Shown here one piece after another: positions 35,291 through 44,700 of a DNA stretch of 64,000 bases (its first letter is position 1; each line of letters starts with the position of its first letter). The position numbers were made by a program, and so were the translations under genes. The stretch spans positions 1 through 64,000 of the forward strand of contig JAJTFB010000004.1 of the NCBI GenBank assembly GCA_021300015.1, given 5' to 3'. Source of the DNA: Pirellula sp. (GTDB lineage Bacteria > Planctomycetota > Planctomycetia > Pirellulales > Pirellulaceae). The notes beneath the pieces were generated by a model, which made no database searches, was not told where the DNA came from, and was given only the letters and a program-made list of their open reading frames with translations.

Positions 35291-35707
35291 GTGAAGAAAA
35301 TATTCCCCCGCAAAGAGATGATTTCCGCAACTGCGACGCGTGACATCGAATGGCTGAACGACTCATTGGATGCGATCCATACGTTCGGGGATGTCTCTCA
35401 CTCGATCGTCATGGCCGATGAGGACGAGGATGAGGACGAGGACGAAGACGAGTTTGAGGACGAGGAAGACGAGTTCGAGGACGAGCAAGACGAAGACGAC
35501 GAAGAAGACGAAGACGAAGAATTCGAAGAGGAAGAAGAGGATGGAGAGTGGGAGGAAGTCGACGATGACGACGACGACGATGACGACGACGAGGATGATG
35601 ACGACGAGGATGAAGAAGAGCTCGACGAGTTCGATGAGGAAGACGACGATTGGGATGATGACGATGACGATGAGGAAGAAGAGGACGACGAGGAAGATTG
35701 GGACTGA
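35291..35707 (+). CDS. Hyperacidic protein of unknown function
   Basis: 138 residues if it begins at GTG 35291, which has AAGGG about 8 bases upstream; ATG 35318 and a more upstream frame are possible. The first ~40 residues are ordinary (KKIFPRKEMISATATRD, then IEWLNDSLDAIHTFGDV). The remaining ~97 residues are nearly nine-tenths Asp and Glu, broken only by a few F, W, Q, V and L. No known domain. It could be a metal or cation binder, a DNA-mimic or a partner of basic proteins. Placed between scpB and hemX and ended by a Rho-independent terminator, so it is probably expressed. The repetitive codons may cause sequencing errors. Confidence 0.6.
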   Translation: MKKIFPRKEMISATATRDIEWLNDSLDAIHTFGDVSHSIVMADEDEDEDEDEDEFEDEEDEFEDEQDEDDEEDEDEEFEEEEEDGEWEEVDDDDDDDDDDEDDDDEDEEELDEFDEEDDDWDDDDDDEEEEDDEEDWD

Positions 35708-35756
35708 TCGGAGTCCGAGCGATCGTTAGCGTTTTGGCCCAAAGGGTATAGACTAT

Positions 35757-35785
35757 CCCTGTGCGATACCCGCACAGGGTTTTTC
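35757..35785 (+). terminator. Rho-independent terminator
   Basis: A perfect 9-bp stem (CCCTGTGCG at 35757-35765, CGCACAGGG at 35771-35779) with a 5-base loop, followed by a TTTTT run. It lies about 50 bases after the acidic protein gene and ends its transcript, separating it from hemX. Confidence 0.85.
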
Positions 35786-35848
35786 TTTGCAGTCGATGTT
35801 CTTCGTTGAGTACTCTGCGCCGGGCTAACTGCTCGGGAGTGTCCAAAG

Positions 35849-36700
35849 ATGCCAAACGCTACCTGCTTTTTGATCGCGTACCTTCTGGTGCTTGTCATCG
35901 AGTCGGTCCGTTTTGTGATCTCCGGAGAGTCCCTCCGACAGTGGCTTACGCGAGTCTCCCTTGGGATGTTCCTGCTGGCCTTCTTAACCCACACGCTGTA
36001 CCTGGCGGATTTGGTGATCCAAGGCATCTGGTACGAGCAAGGATTCAGGTATTTAAAAACCTGGGGGGATTGGTCGATCGCTGCGGCTTGGGTTCTGGCA
36101 CTTGCCTATTGCGTGATGCTTTACCGTCGCAGCGACAAGCAGATCGGTCTGTTCTTGCTCCCGCTTATCCTCTTGCTTGTGGCTCTTGCTGTTGTTTTTC
36201 CCTCGGATAGTCCGATCGGCAAGTCCACCTCGACGGTTTCCTTTTGGCGGATGGTCCATTCGATGGCGATGCTCATCGGAACGATCCTCGTGGCCTTGGG
36301 GTTCGCTTCTGGGGTGATGTACTTCGTCCATGCACGGAAGCTCAAGAGTCGATTGAACAGGCGATGGTCATTCCGATTGCCGTCGCTTGAGTATCTCCAG
36401 AAGTTGGGGCAAAGCTGCACGCTCGGCAGCGCCGCGGCGATCGGTTTTGGGGTCGTCTCTGGAGCGATTATGAATTTCACCCGCGATGGCTTTGTCGCTT
36501 GGACCGATCGGGGAATCCTACTGACGACGGCTTTGTTCGTCTGGCTTTGTATCGCAGCGCTGGCGCAGAAAATCTCTTCCAACCGTGGCAAGGGCGAGTG
36601 GACAGCCGCACTGAACATTCTCTCGTTTGCCATCGTCGTAGCTACCCTGGCTGCCGTCGTTACGGCTCCTCACGGCGTGAGCACTTGGGGGGATGCATGA
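35849..36700 (+). CDS. hemX: HemX / CcsA-like membrane protein
   Basis: 283 residues with about eight hydrophobic segments and no WWD haem-handling loop, so it is of the HemX type related to cytochrome c assembly proteins rather than a true CcsA. LADLVIQGIWYEQGFRYL and SFWRMVHSMAMLIGT agree with the family. HemX proteins influence the level of glutamyl-tRNA reductase and so haem synthesis. The ATG at 35849 has GGGAG upstream. It overlaps hemA by four bases (ATGA at 36697-36700), which implies translational coupling and supports the role. Confidence 0.75.
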   Translation: MPNATCFLIAYLLVLVIESVRFVISGESLRQWLTRVSLGMFLLAFLTHTLYLADLVIQGIWYEQGFRYLKTWGDWSIAAAWVLALAYCVMLYRRSDKQIGLFLLPLILLLVALAVVFPSDSPIGKSTSTVSFWRMVHSMAMLIGTILVALGFASGVMYFVHARKLKSRLNRRWSFRLPSLEYLQKLGQSCTLGSAAAIGFGVVSGAIMNFTRDGFVAWTDRGILLTTALFVWLCIAALAQKISSNRGKGEWTAALNILSFAIVVATLAAVVTAPHGVSTWGDA

Positions 36701-37992
36701 AGCTGCGAATGATCGGTTGCAGCCACCATGACACGCCGCTGGAAATCCGCGAGCAAGTGGCTTTTAGTTCCGAGCAGATCACCCAAGCCCTCTGGAGTTT
36801 GAAGGAGCAGTTTCCCGACACCGAGGCGGTCTTGCTCAATACCTGCAATCGAGTGGAGCTCTATTGGGGTTCAAGTCACGAGGACAAGGTCGCAACGCAA
36901 GAGGCCATCGAGCGATTCCTCTCGGAGTTCCATCGCGTCGGCCTGCGGACGATCCAAGAGCACTTTAAAGTCCGTCACGATGGACAAGCCGTCGAGCACC
37001 TCTTTATGGTCGTAAGCAGCATCGACTCTCTGGTCGTCGGCGAATCGCAGATACCGGCGCAAGTCCGTTCGGCGTACGACCGCTCCAAGCTCGAGGGTGC
37101 CGCAGGCGCCGTGATGCACTCGCTTTTTCAGCATGCCAACCAAGTGTCCAAGCGAGTCACGACCGAGACGGAGATACATCGCCGACGGATCAGCGTCCCG
37201 AGCGTCGCAGTCAGCGAAGTGGCTTCGGAGTTCTACGAACGCTTCGATGACAAGAACATCGTGGTCATCGGGAGTGGTCAGATGGGGGTTGAGACCCTTC
37301 AGTACCTCCTCGATGCGGGGGCTCGGAACATCGTGATCGTCAATCGTTCGCTGGACAAAGCCCAGAGTGTGGCAGATCAGATGAGTGCCGCAGCAGAGTT
37401 CGAACTCCGCGCAGAGCCCTGGGATGCCCTCGATCGACTCTTGGTCTGGGCCGACCTTGTCGTCAGCACCACCGGCGCTGCGGAACCCATCGTCACCGAA
37501 AGTCGTCTAAAACCGATTTTGGCCAAACGGAGTCGCCCGAACCTTCTGATCCTCGACCTTGCTGTCCCGAGAGACTTCGAACCGGCCATCGCCAGGCTAC
37601 CGAGCGTCTATCTCTATTCGGTCGACGACCTGCAATCGGTCTGCCAACGCAACGAAGCGTTCCGAAAGCAGCAGCTTCCCAAAGCTCGCAAGATCATCGA
37701 CGAAGAGGTCCAAAAAATCCTGGCCGATTGGAACCTCAGGCAGTCGGGCGATACCATCCGCGCCCTGAGAGACCAAGCCGACTTGATTCGCGACTCGGAG
37801 TTGCTTCGTTTGTTCTCCAAGCAATCGATGCAGGAGCTCAATGCCGAGGCCCACCAAGAAATCCTTCAGGCCGTCGATCGGGTGATCAACAAACTCCTGC
37901 ACGGCCCCCTGCAATCGCTTCGAGAAGCCCCCCACGAGGATCACCGCGAGTCGCTTGTGACGGCGATCCGTCGGCTGTTCAAACTCGGATGA
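36697..37992 (+). CDS. hemA: Glutamyl-tRNA reductase
   Basis: 431 residues. It reduces glutamyl-tRNA to glutamate-1-semialdehyde, the first step of 5-carbon haem synthesis. LNTCNRVELY places the catalytic Cys at residue 50; HLFMVVSSIDSLVVGESQI and the NADPH-binding IVVIGSGQMG with NRSLDKAQSVA follow, and the C-terminus has the helical dimerisation domain (ELNAEAHQEILQAVDRVINKLLHGP). It starts within the last codons of hemX. Length and start (MKLRMIGCSHHDTPL) are standard. No hemL or hemB is near. Confidence 0.97.
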   Translation: MKLRMIGCSHHDTPLEIREQVAFSSEQITQALWSLKEQFPDTEAVLLNTCNRVELYWGSSHEDKVATQEAIERFLSEFHRVGLRTIQEHFKVRHDGQAVEHLFMVVSSIDSLVVGESQIPAQVRSAYDRSKLEGAAGAVMHSLFQHANQVSKRVTTETEIHRRRISVPSVAVSEVASEFYERFDDKNIVVIGSGQMGVETLQYLLDAGARNIVIVNRSLDKAQSVADQMSAAAEFELRAEPWDALDRLLVWADLVVSTTGAAEPIVTESRLKPILAKRSRPNLLILDLAVPRDFEPAIARLPSVYLYSVDDLQSVCQRNEAFRKQQLPKARKIIDEEVQKILADWNLRQSGDTIRALRDQADLIRDSELLRLFSKQSMQELNAEAHQEILQAVDRVINKLLHGPLQSLREAPHEDHRESLVTAIRRLFKLG

Positions 37993-37993
37993 C

Positions 37994-38593
37994 TCAACCG
38001 CCAAAGAGACTGTATTTGTAGACCGTCTCGATCTTGCGAAATCCAACCGAGCGATAAAGTTCGATCGCGCGAAAGTTATGCGTGGTGACTTCTAAGCTCA
38101 CCACACGGCAGCCCGTGAGATAGAATCCCCGCAGGGCTCTTCGGATAAGTTCCTTGCCGATCCCCCGGCCCCGGCAAGCTTCGACGACCCCGATGTTTTG
38201 GATCGCTCCATGGACTGGTCCTACCCTCAAGCCCTGGATGGTTCCGACTCCGACCCTCGCGAGCGGATCGTTCCCTAGGCTATTTGCGCCGTGGGTGTCG
38301 ATCAGGCAGGCGAGCCAAGTCGCTTCGGGGACGAAATTGTTCTTCGAGGAGAGTTCACGCATCAGGGTTTTGCACCCTTCTCGATTCGCAAGGCAGGGAA
38401 AGACATTGCCGTCCATCTCTTGGCGAAAACTCTCCCATTTGACCAGTGCATGCATGCCGACGTGCTTTGGCTGCCAAGCCAACCAATCGATCGTAGGATC
38501 GGTCGATAACTCTTGGGCGATCCAGTCCATGCAGGATGCAAGCTCGATTTGCATCCGATAGCGTTTGATAAATACCGATCGAGATATCGTCAT
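37994..38593 (-). CDS. GNAT-family N-acetyltransferase
   Basis: 199 residues. The C-terminal ~80 hold the acetyl-CoA site: IGVVEACRGRGIGKELIRRAL (R-x-x-G-x-G type), then VVSLEVTTHNFRAIELYRSVGF, the NAxxLYxxxGF motif of GNAT enzymes. The N-terminal ~100 are not typical of a specific subfamily. Substrate unknown. It ends 1 base after hemA's stop on the opposite strand and stands alone otherwise, with the NeuD-like gene upstream. Confidence 0.85.
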   Translation of the reverse strand: MTISRSVFIKRYRMQIELASCMDWIAQELSTDPTIDWLAWQPKHVGMHALVKWESFRQEMDGNVFPCLANREGCKTLMRELSSKNNFVPEATWLACLIDTHGANSLGNDPLARVGVGTIQGLRVGPVHGAIQNIGVVEACRGRGIGKELIRRALRGFYLTGCRVVSLEVTTHNFRAIELYRSVGFRKIETVYKYSLFGG

Positions 38594-38647
38594 GGTCGGA
38601 CTGAACTACCTTGTCAAACGGCCAAAGGGCTACCGAATCAATCCTTA

Positions 38648-39283
38648 TCAATTCTTGCGCAACTCGCACGCTGGAGTCCCGACATAAGTGCCATGGGCGG
38701 GGATATCCCGGACGACTGTCGAGTTGGCGCCTAGGATCGACCAAGCACCGATATGGCGATTGGGGATCACGCAGGTTCCGATCCCGAGCATCGCTCCTTG
38801 GTCGACCCTTACGCCGCCAGCCAAATGGCAACCCGGTGCGATGTGGACGAAATCTCCCAGGATCGAGTCGTGGTCGACCGAACAGGAAGTGTTAAGAATG
38901 ACTCCTTGGCCGATCCTTGCCATCGCCCCGACGACGGCTCTGGGCATGACCACGGATCCAGGACCGATCTGTGCTGAAGGCGAGACATAAGCCGAGTGTG
39001 CAATGGCCGTGGCGAATTGAAAACCCAGAGTCTGAAGCCTCTCGGTCACTTGCTCTCGAAGTCTATTGTCCCCTAGGGCGACCAATGCGAGCGCCTTGGC
39101 CTCGAGCAACTGGGCCAAAGTTTGTGAATTTTCCGGGAAGACCGGATAGCCGAGAATCCCATCGCTCGAAGGGTGCTTATCCATGCAACTGATGATTTGG
39201 TACTCAGCCATCGATGCGAGCGTCTCGATCGCCATCTTGGCATGACCGCCGGCGCCTACGACAAACACGAGTTTCTTTGCCAT
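38648..39283 (-). CDS. NeuD/PglD-like sugar O/N-acyltransferase
   Basis: 211 residues from ATG 39283. The N-terminal VFVVGAGGHAKMAIETL is the Rossmann-like PglD/NeuD nucleotide-sugar binding half, and the C-terminal part is a left-handed beta helix of hexapeptide repeats (IGPGSVVMPRAVVGAMARIGQGVIL, ILGDFVHIAPGCHLAGGVRVD, AWSILGANSTVV). Such enzymes acetylate amino sugars such as UDP-bacillosamine precursors or sialic acid for surface glycans. The His in VDHDS is likely catalytic. Its upstream frame is open but lacks family character. Just upstream of the GNAT gene on the same strand, but 54 bases apart. Confidence 0.88.
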   Translation of the reverse strand: MAKKLVFVVGAGGHAKMAIETLASMAEYQIISCMDKHPSSDGILGYPVFPENSQTLAQLLEAKALALVALGDNRLREQVTERLQTLGFQFATAIAHSAYVSPSAQIGPGSVVMPRAVVGAMARIGQGVILNTSCSVDHDSILGDFVHIAPGCHLAGGVRVDQGAMLGIGTCVIPNRHIGAWSILGANSTVVRDIPAHGTYVGTPACELRKN

Positions 39284-39442
39284 CCTTCGAAGCTCCAGGC
39301 AAGCCAAAAAACCGATTACAATAATCCAAACCGAGGGGTTCTGCAGTGAGCCTGTTGGACCCGGACCCTTAAATTGGTTAAAATCCGATGCCACATGGCG
39401 GTTTTCACCCTAGCCCAGGTCGATGTTTCGGGAGTTGAACCG

Positions 39443-40060
39443 ATGAGCAGCAGCTCTTCCCTAGATTGCAGTGTGTTGGTTCTGAATCGATTTTATATGG
39501 CCATCCGTGTCGTCGATGTACGTCGTGCCATGACGCTCCTGTACCGTGGTTGTGCCGAGGTGATCACGATCGAGGACGATCAGTACATCAACTACGACTT
39601 CGAAAATTGGTGCGAGCTTTCTGACCTGCACTCGATGGAAAAACAACTGGGCGAAGATTACATCAAAACCCCGACGCGAGAGCTGCAAGTACCCCGAATC
39701 GTCCGACTCGTTCTCTACGATCGCGTCCCGAAATCGACTGTCCGTTTCAACCGAAAAACGCTCTTTGCCCGCGACTCCCATCGCTGCCAGTACTGCGGTC
39801 AGTCCCGACCTATGAGCCAATTGAGCCTCGACCACGTCATGCCTCGCTCCCAAGGTGGTAAGACGACTTGGGAAAATGTCGTTTGCTCGTGTGTGGGTTG
39901 CAACAGCAAGAAGGGTGGGCGTACGCCCACCCAAGCCGGCATGAAACTCCTGAGCGATCCGGTCCGACCCTCGGCCAACCCGGGGATCACCGTGACGTTG
40001 AAGGATCCCCGTTACAGTTCCTGGAAAACCTTCCTGGCCTCGGCCGGAACCATCACTTAA
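39443..40060 (+). CDS. HNH endonuclease
   Basis: 205 residues from ATG 39443, with GGAG 8 bases upstream. A long N-terminal part (VLVLNRFYMAIRVVDVRRAMTLLYRG), conserved in this HNH group from planctomycetes and cyanobacteria, is followed by the nuclease: CQYCG, LDHVMPRSQGGKTTWEN and CVGCNSKKG. The two CxxC pairs bind zinc, and the His in LDHVMP is catalytic. The family is widespread but its biological role is poorly known; a housekeeping repair-like or mobile-derived function is possible. It is not next to any phage or restriction gene. A 19-base tandem duplication lies just after its stop. Confidence 0.9.
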   Translation: MSSSSSLDCSVLVLNRFYMAIRVVDVRRAMTLLYRGCAEVITIEDDQYINYDFENWCELSDLHSMEKQLGEDYIKTPTRELQVPRIVRLVLYDRVPKSTVRFNRKTLFARDSHRCQYCGQSRPMSQLSLDHVMPRSQGGKTTWENVVCSCVGCNSKKGGRTPTQAGMKLLSDPVRPSANPGITVTLKDPRYSSWKTFLASAGTIT

Positions 40061-40065
40061 TCCTG

Positions 40066-40103
40066 CCATCGGCGGGTCCCTGGCCCATCGGCGGGTCCCT
40101 GGC
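40066..40103. repeat. 19-bp tandem duplication
   Basis: The unit CCATCGGCGGGTCCCTGGC occurs twice, perfectly and back to back, between the HNH and Gfo/Idh genes (40066-40084, 40085-40103). It may be replication slippage. Confidence 0.9.
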
Positions 40104-40145
40104 CATCCCTCCTGAACCCTTTTGCCTACGATTGCACTCCTCTCC

Positions 40146-41591
40146 ATGAAATCCTCCAAACTGGCTCGACGTCAATTCCTCTCCCAGACGGCCCTTGGTA
40201 CCGCAGGACTCGCCTGCGGCCTCAGAGCCCATGCGTCTGCCAACGACGAGATCCGAATCGCATTCCTAAGTTGCGGCGGGCGAGCCAACGAACTCATGGG
40301 GAGCTTCTCCAAAGTTCCCGGCGTCAAGATTGTCGGATTGTCCGATCCGGACTCGACTCGCGTTGCCAAAGCCAAAACCCGATTTCCCGATGCCAAAACA
40401 TCGACCGATCTTCGCAAACTCATCGAAGACCCCGACATCGATGCCGTCGTCGTCGCGACCTGCAACCATTGGCATTGCCTTGCGGCGATTTGGGCCATGC
40501 AAGCCGGTAAGGATGTTTACGTCGAGAAACCGCTCTCCCATACGCAGTGGGAAGGTGAGCAGACCATCGCCGCTGCTCGGAAGTATCAGAGGATCTGCCA
40601 AGTCGGAACCCAGCAACGCTCCGACCCGATGCAAAAAGAACTCAAAGCATTCCTCCATGAACAACAAGCCTTAGGTCAGATCCAGCGAGTCCAAGTCAAC
40701 CGCTTCGGTGTACGCGGCCCGATCGGAAAACGCAAAGACCCGCTCCCCAAAGACCCCAACGTCGATTATGACCTGTGGCTCGGGCCAGCGGCCGACCGTC
40801 CTGTCTTCCGGAACGCTTGGCACTACGACTGGCACTGGGACTGGAATACCGGTTCGGGCGAGATGGGCAACTGGGGCGTCCACGTTCTAGATGATGTCCG
40901 CAATGTCGTGTTCCGCGATAGCGTCCGAGTCCCACGCAGGATCCTCGGCGGCGGAGGACGGGTGGTCTGGGACGACGCGGGCCAATCCCCCAACGTCCAT
41001 GCCGTGGCCTTCGACACCGGATCGATCCCGGTCGTGATCGGACTGAGCAACTTGCCCGATGCTCCCGATGGCAAAAAATCTCCCGACTTCCCAGGCCCCG
41101 GAAGCGGGTACGTCGTGTACTGCCAAGCCGGACGCTTGGAAGGCCAACGCGGGTCGGCCAAAGCTTTCGATATCGATGGCAAGCTGATCAAGGAGTTCAA
41201 AGGCAATGGCGGAAGCGCCCACCAAGCCAACTTCATCGAAGGGGTCAGGACCCGCAAGTCGGAACTTCTCAACGCCGACGTTCAGGTCGGTCACGACTCG
41301 ACCGGATGGTGCAATTTTGCGAACATTTGCTACCAGGCTGGCGATTCGAACCATATCGAGGACAAAGCCGAATCGGCGAGGGATTTCCCCGGCTGGCAGA
41401 AGCTCATCGAGCAGATGGTCGGCCACTTGAACGCCCATCGAATCGATCCTGAGGATCAAGCCCTCCGGATGAGCCACTGGATGGAACTCGATCCGAAAAC
41501 CGGCCGCTTCGTTGGCGATTATGCCCAACAAGGCAATGCGCTGATCCGGCGCGAATACCGATCCGGATACGCCGTTGAGGAAATCACGTAA
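40146..41591 (+). CDS. Tat-exported Gfo/Idh/MocA family oxidoreductase
   Basis: 481 residues from ATG 40146. The N-terminal ARRQFLSQTALGTAGLACG is a twin-arginine signal, so it is folded and exported. The Rossmann fold begins IRIAFLSCGGRANELM; VYVEKPLSHTQWEGE is the EKP motif of the family, with the active-site Lys. The C-terminal half matches the large planctomycete GFO-IDH-MocA oxidoreductases (GSGEMGNWGVHVLDDVRN, KSPDFPGPGSGYVVYC). These probably oxidise sugars or cyclitols with NAD in the periplasm. Substrate unknown. Probably single-gene. Confidence 0.93.
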   Translation: MKSSKLARRQFLSQTALGTAGLACGLRAHASANDEIRIAFLSCGGRANELMGSFSKVPGVKIVGLSDPDSTRVAKAKTRFPDAKTSTDLRKLIEDPDIDAVVVATCNHWHCLAAIWAMQAGKDVYVEKPLSHTQWEGEQTIAAARKYQRICQVGTQQRSDPMQKELKAFLHEQQALGQIQRVQVNRFGVRGPIGKRKDPLPKDPNVDYDLWLGPAADRPVFRNAWHYDWHWDWNTGSGEMGNWGVHVLDDVRNVVFRDSVRVPRRILGGGGRVVWDDAGQSPNVHAVAFDTGSIPVVIGLSNLPDAPDGKKSPDFPGPGSGYVVYCQAGRLEGQRGSAKAFDIDGKLIKEFKGNGGSAHQANFIEGVRTRKSELLNADVQVGHDSTGWCNFANICYQAGDSNHIEDKAESARDFPGWQKLIEQMVGHLNAHRIDPEDQALRMSHWMELDPKTGRFVGDYAQQGNALIRREYRSGYAVEEIT

Positions 41592-41749
41592 ACGATTCGC
41601 CCTGGCGCACTTCCTTTCTGCCGATTTTTCCTACAAACCTCTATAGATCGTGACCTCGCTTTTCGGGTATCTTGCCCAAACGACGCGGTGCCCGCAGTCG
41701 GACGGTTCACAACGGATTGCGTCGAACAAAGGGGTGGGTTCTTCTGCGC

Positions 41750-44700
41750 ATGGATGCTCAGAAAAAAGAACATTATCGATTCGAAGTATTGCTAACGCTG
41801 GCTCTGCAAATCCTAGGTAGCACGCTGCTGCTTGGGACCCCAGGGTTTGCCCAAGCCCTCCCACGCCCTGAGACCCCACGCCCTGAGACCCCACGCCCTG
41901 AGTCTCAGCGAACCGAGTCTCAGCGAGCCGAGCCGGTTGCTTCACTGGTCGATGCGAAGCTTCACGATTGCCGAATGCTCTCGATCGATCGAGCATTTGT
42001 CGTCGGCGATGCTGGGGCAATCCTCATGACCGACGACGGCGGCAAGCAATGGAAAAGCCTCTCCTCTGGCCGTAGCGAGTACAACTATTACGCCATCGGG
42101 ATGGAGGATCGAAACGGCCTGATCGTCGGGGGGACCCTCGAGCCGGCGACCGGCCGGAGCATCGGGATTGTTTTGATCACGCAAGACGAGGGGAAAACCT
42201 GGAACCCATCGGATATTCCAGGACTACCCCGACTCCTAGGCCTTCAGAGAATCAAGCATCGCCATTGGATCGCCTGGGGGGATTGGTCGGACCATTTCGG
42301 ATCGGCACTCTTCGAATCGATCGATGGAGGCAGGTCCTGGAGCCCGCGCCCGATCCCTTGCGGACACCTTCAATCCGTAGCCATGAGCGATGAAGGGAGT
42401 GCCCTGATTGTCGACCGAGCCAGCCGCGTCTTTTTCGCTGCCGATGGTGTTGATTTTCGATCCGTCGCGATCGATACCGACCAATTTCGACCCATCCGAT
42501 TCTGCAAGCTCCAGCCCCAAGGATGGTGGTTGGGGGGGGATTCGGCCCAGCTCTGGCACTCGATCGATGGCCTGCGATGGCAGAGCATCGATCTGCCGAT
42601 TGCCAAGGAGGACGCCCCACTGGTGGATCTTGTCCAGATGAAGGGGGGGACCGATCGGATGTGGATCGTCGGAAAACCCGGAAATCTGATTTGGTGTTCG
42701 GAGGATCACGGTGCAAGCTGGATTCAACAGCCAACGGGTGTCGCGACTGTGCTCCTGGGCTTGGATTCCTGGAACGATCAAGTACTGATGGCTTGCGGTC
42801 GGCTCGGTACGATTCTGCAATCTCGCAATTCCGGCCGATCTTGGCGGCAAACACATGCCTCGGCCCAGCGCACCTTGGGGCTTAGCATCAGCGCAACGGA
42901 CCAGAGCATTCCCTGGGATGCACTGGCTTACATCGCTCACGAGGGTCAGCATCAAGCCGCGGCGTTGGTCGTTCATAACCGTCGGTTCACCGAAGACCTC
43001 CACCATCAGCTCGATCGCGTCTCGGCTTTGGAATGCTTGGCATCGCGCATCCATTTGGATCATTTAACGACCCACCGTGGATTGCCCATCAGCGATCTGC
43101 CCAACGGCACGAAAATCAACGATCTAGCTTACTACCAACGTTCCAGCGATGCATTGCTTCGATGGATGGTCCAAGAGATCCGCCTGCACCGCCCCGATGT
43201 CGTGTTTGTCGAGGATCTCTCCTCCTCGAATATGCTCCGAAGCGCCAATGGGGCCCTGGCGACCCAAGCGGTCCAATTGGCCGGTAACCCCTCGTTCTCA
43301 CCAGCCAAAAGTCTCATTGAGGACCAACTCGGTGCTTGGACGGTCCAGCGAACTATCCAGCGCAGCGAATCGAGTGGGTTTTCGTTGGCGCCTTCGATGG
43401 TGCTCAAGAAAAGCAATCAGCTTTTGGCCAAGCCGCTTCAGCCCATCCGCTACTACTATGCATCCGGTTGCTTGCCGTTGGATGCCCAAGCTCCCGAGTC
43501 GCTCGAGGGGCAAGTCCATTACCGGTTGGTCAATCATAAATCGGCAACGATCAGTCATCCTCTCGATGGTCTTGTCGTGCAGAACGACACCAAAATCTGC
43601 GACAAGCCGCTTCTGAAAATCAAACTCGCCACGCTCATGGCCTCGGCCAACGCGACTAGCCGGGTCTCGCAATTGCTACAGACGCGAGGAAGCGAGCTCT
43701 ATCGCGAGAACGCTTGGGACGAATCGCTCCTGGAGTTGATCAAACCCCTCTCACCGGAATCGGTGCTGGATGTTCTGTGGATGGTATCCCAGGAATCCCG
43801 AGTGCAGGGCAATTGGCACCGCTGGCACGCCGCGCTCCAATTGATCCTGGCTCGATTTAGCAACCAAGAACAGCAGGAAATGGCTTATCGCGAGCTGATG
43901 ACCTACACCGGCTCAGCCGAAGTCGAGCAGTTGATACGCGGCCAACTCCGACAGCAAACAGATCCGTCGGTCCAAATCGCTACAGCACCTACCAGCAATG
44001 CCGCTTCTCCGTTTGGAGCCCAAGACAGCGGTGTTAAACCGGCTTCCTACATCAACGAATCCCGGCTGACGCCGATCGCGCGCGGAACAAGTGAAAGAGG
44101 ATTCGCCAAGCTCTTGGGGGGGTGGCCTGAGGGTTGGCAGACCAAGAAATCCGAACCCGCATGGGCTTGGCTGATCGCTTCGCGTTTTCGTACCAGCTCT
44201 TGGACGCGTGTCGGAGGACTCGACCCGACCTCTGAGCGGGGCTTTTGGCCGGCGTACTATCCTCAACTCGGGAACTGGTCGGGAATCTACGAACAGGAGC
44301 AAATCGTCAACGCTCCTCCTGTGGGCTCGTTGCCGATCCCGAGGATCCCCTGGACCCAAAACCGCCCTCACTTGGATGGCCTCGCCGAACCGGAGTTGTG
44401 GGATCAAGCCATCCGACTTCGGCTCTCGACGGCCTGGGCCGATGAGACCGATACCTCCACAGTGCGGTTGTGCCGCGACCAGGATTTCCTATTTGTCCAC
44501 CTGAGTTCCCCACGCAATCGTTCCTCGGAGCTTGCGTCGAACTCTTCTCAGCCCCAACGCTCCAACCCCGCTTTCAAGGGGGCCAATACCAAGGACTCCA
44601 AAGCCAGGGAGCTTAAAGCCAAGGACGGGACCGCCAAGCGGGATTCGATGGATCCTATGCTTGACCATGTAAGGCTCAGGATCGATATCGACCGTGACTA

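Noticed and set aside
35398-36027. Poly-serine open frame on the minus strand
   Set aside because: It is the antisense of the Asp/Glu codon run of the acidic protein; GAC/GAG read backwards give Ser-rich frames.
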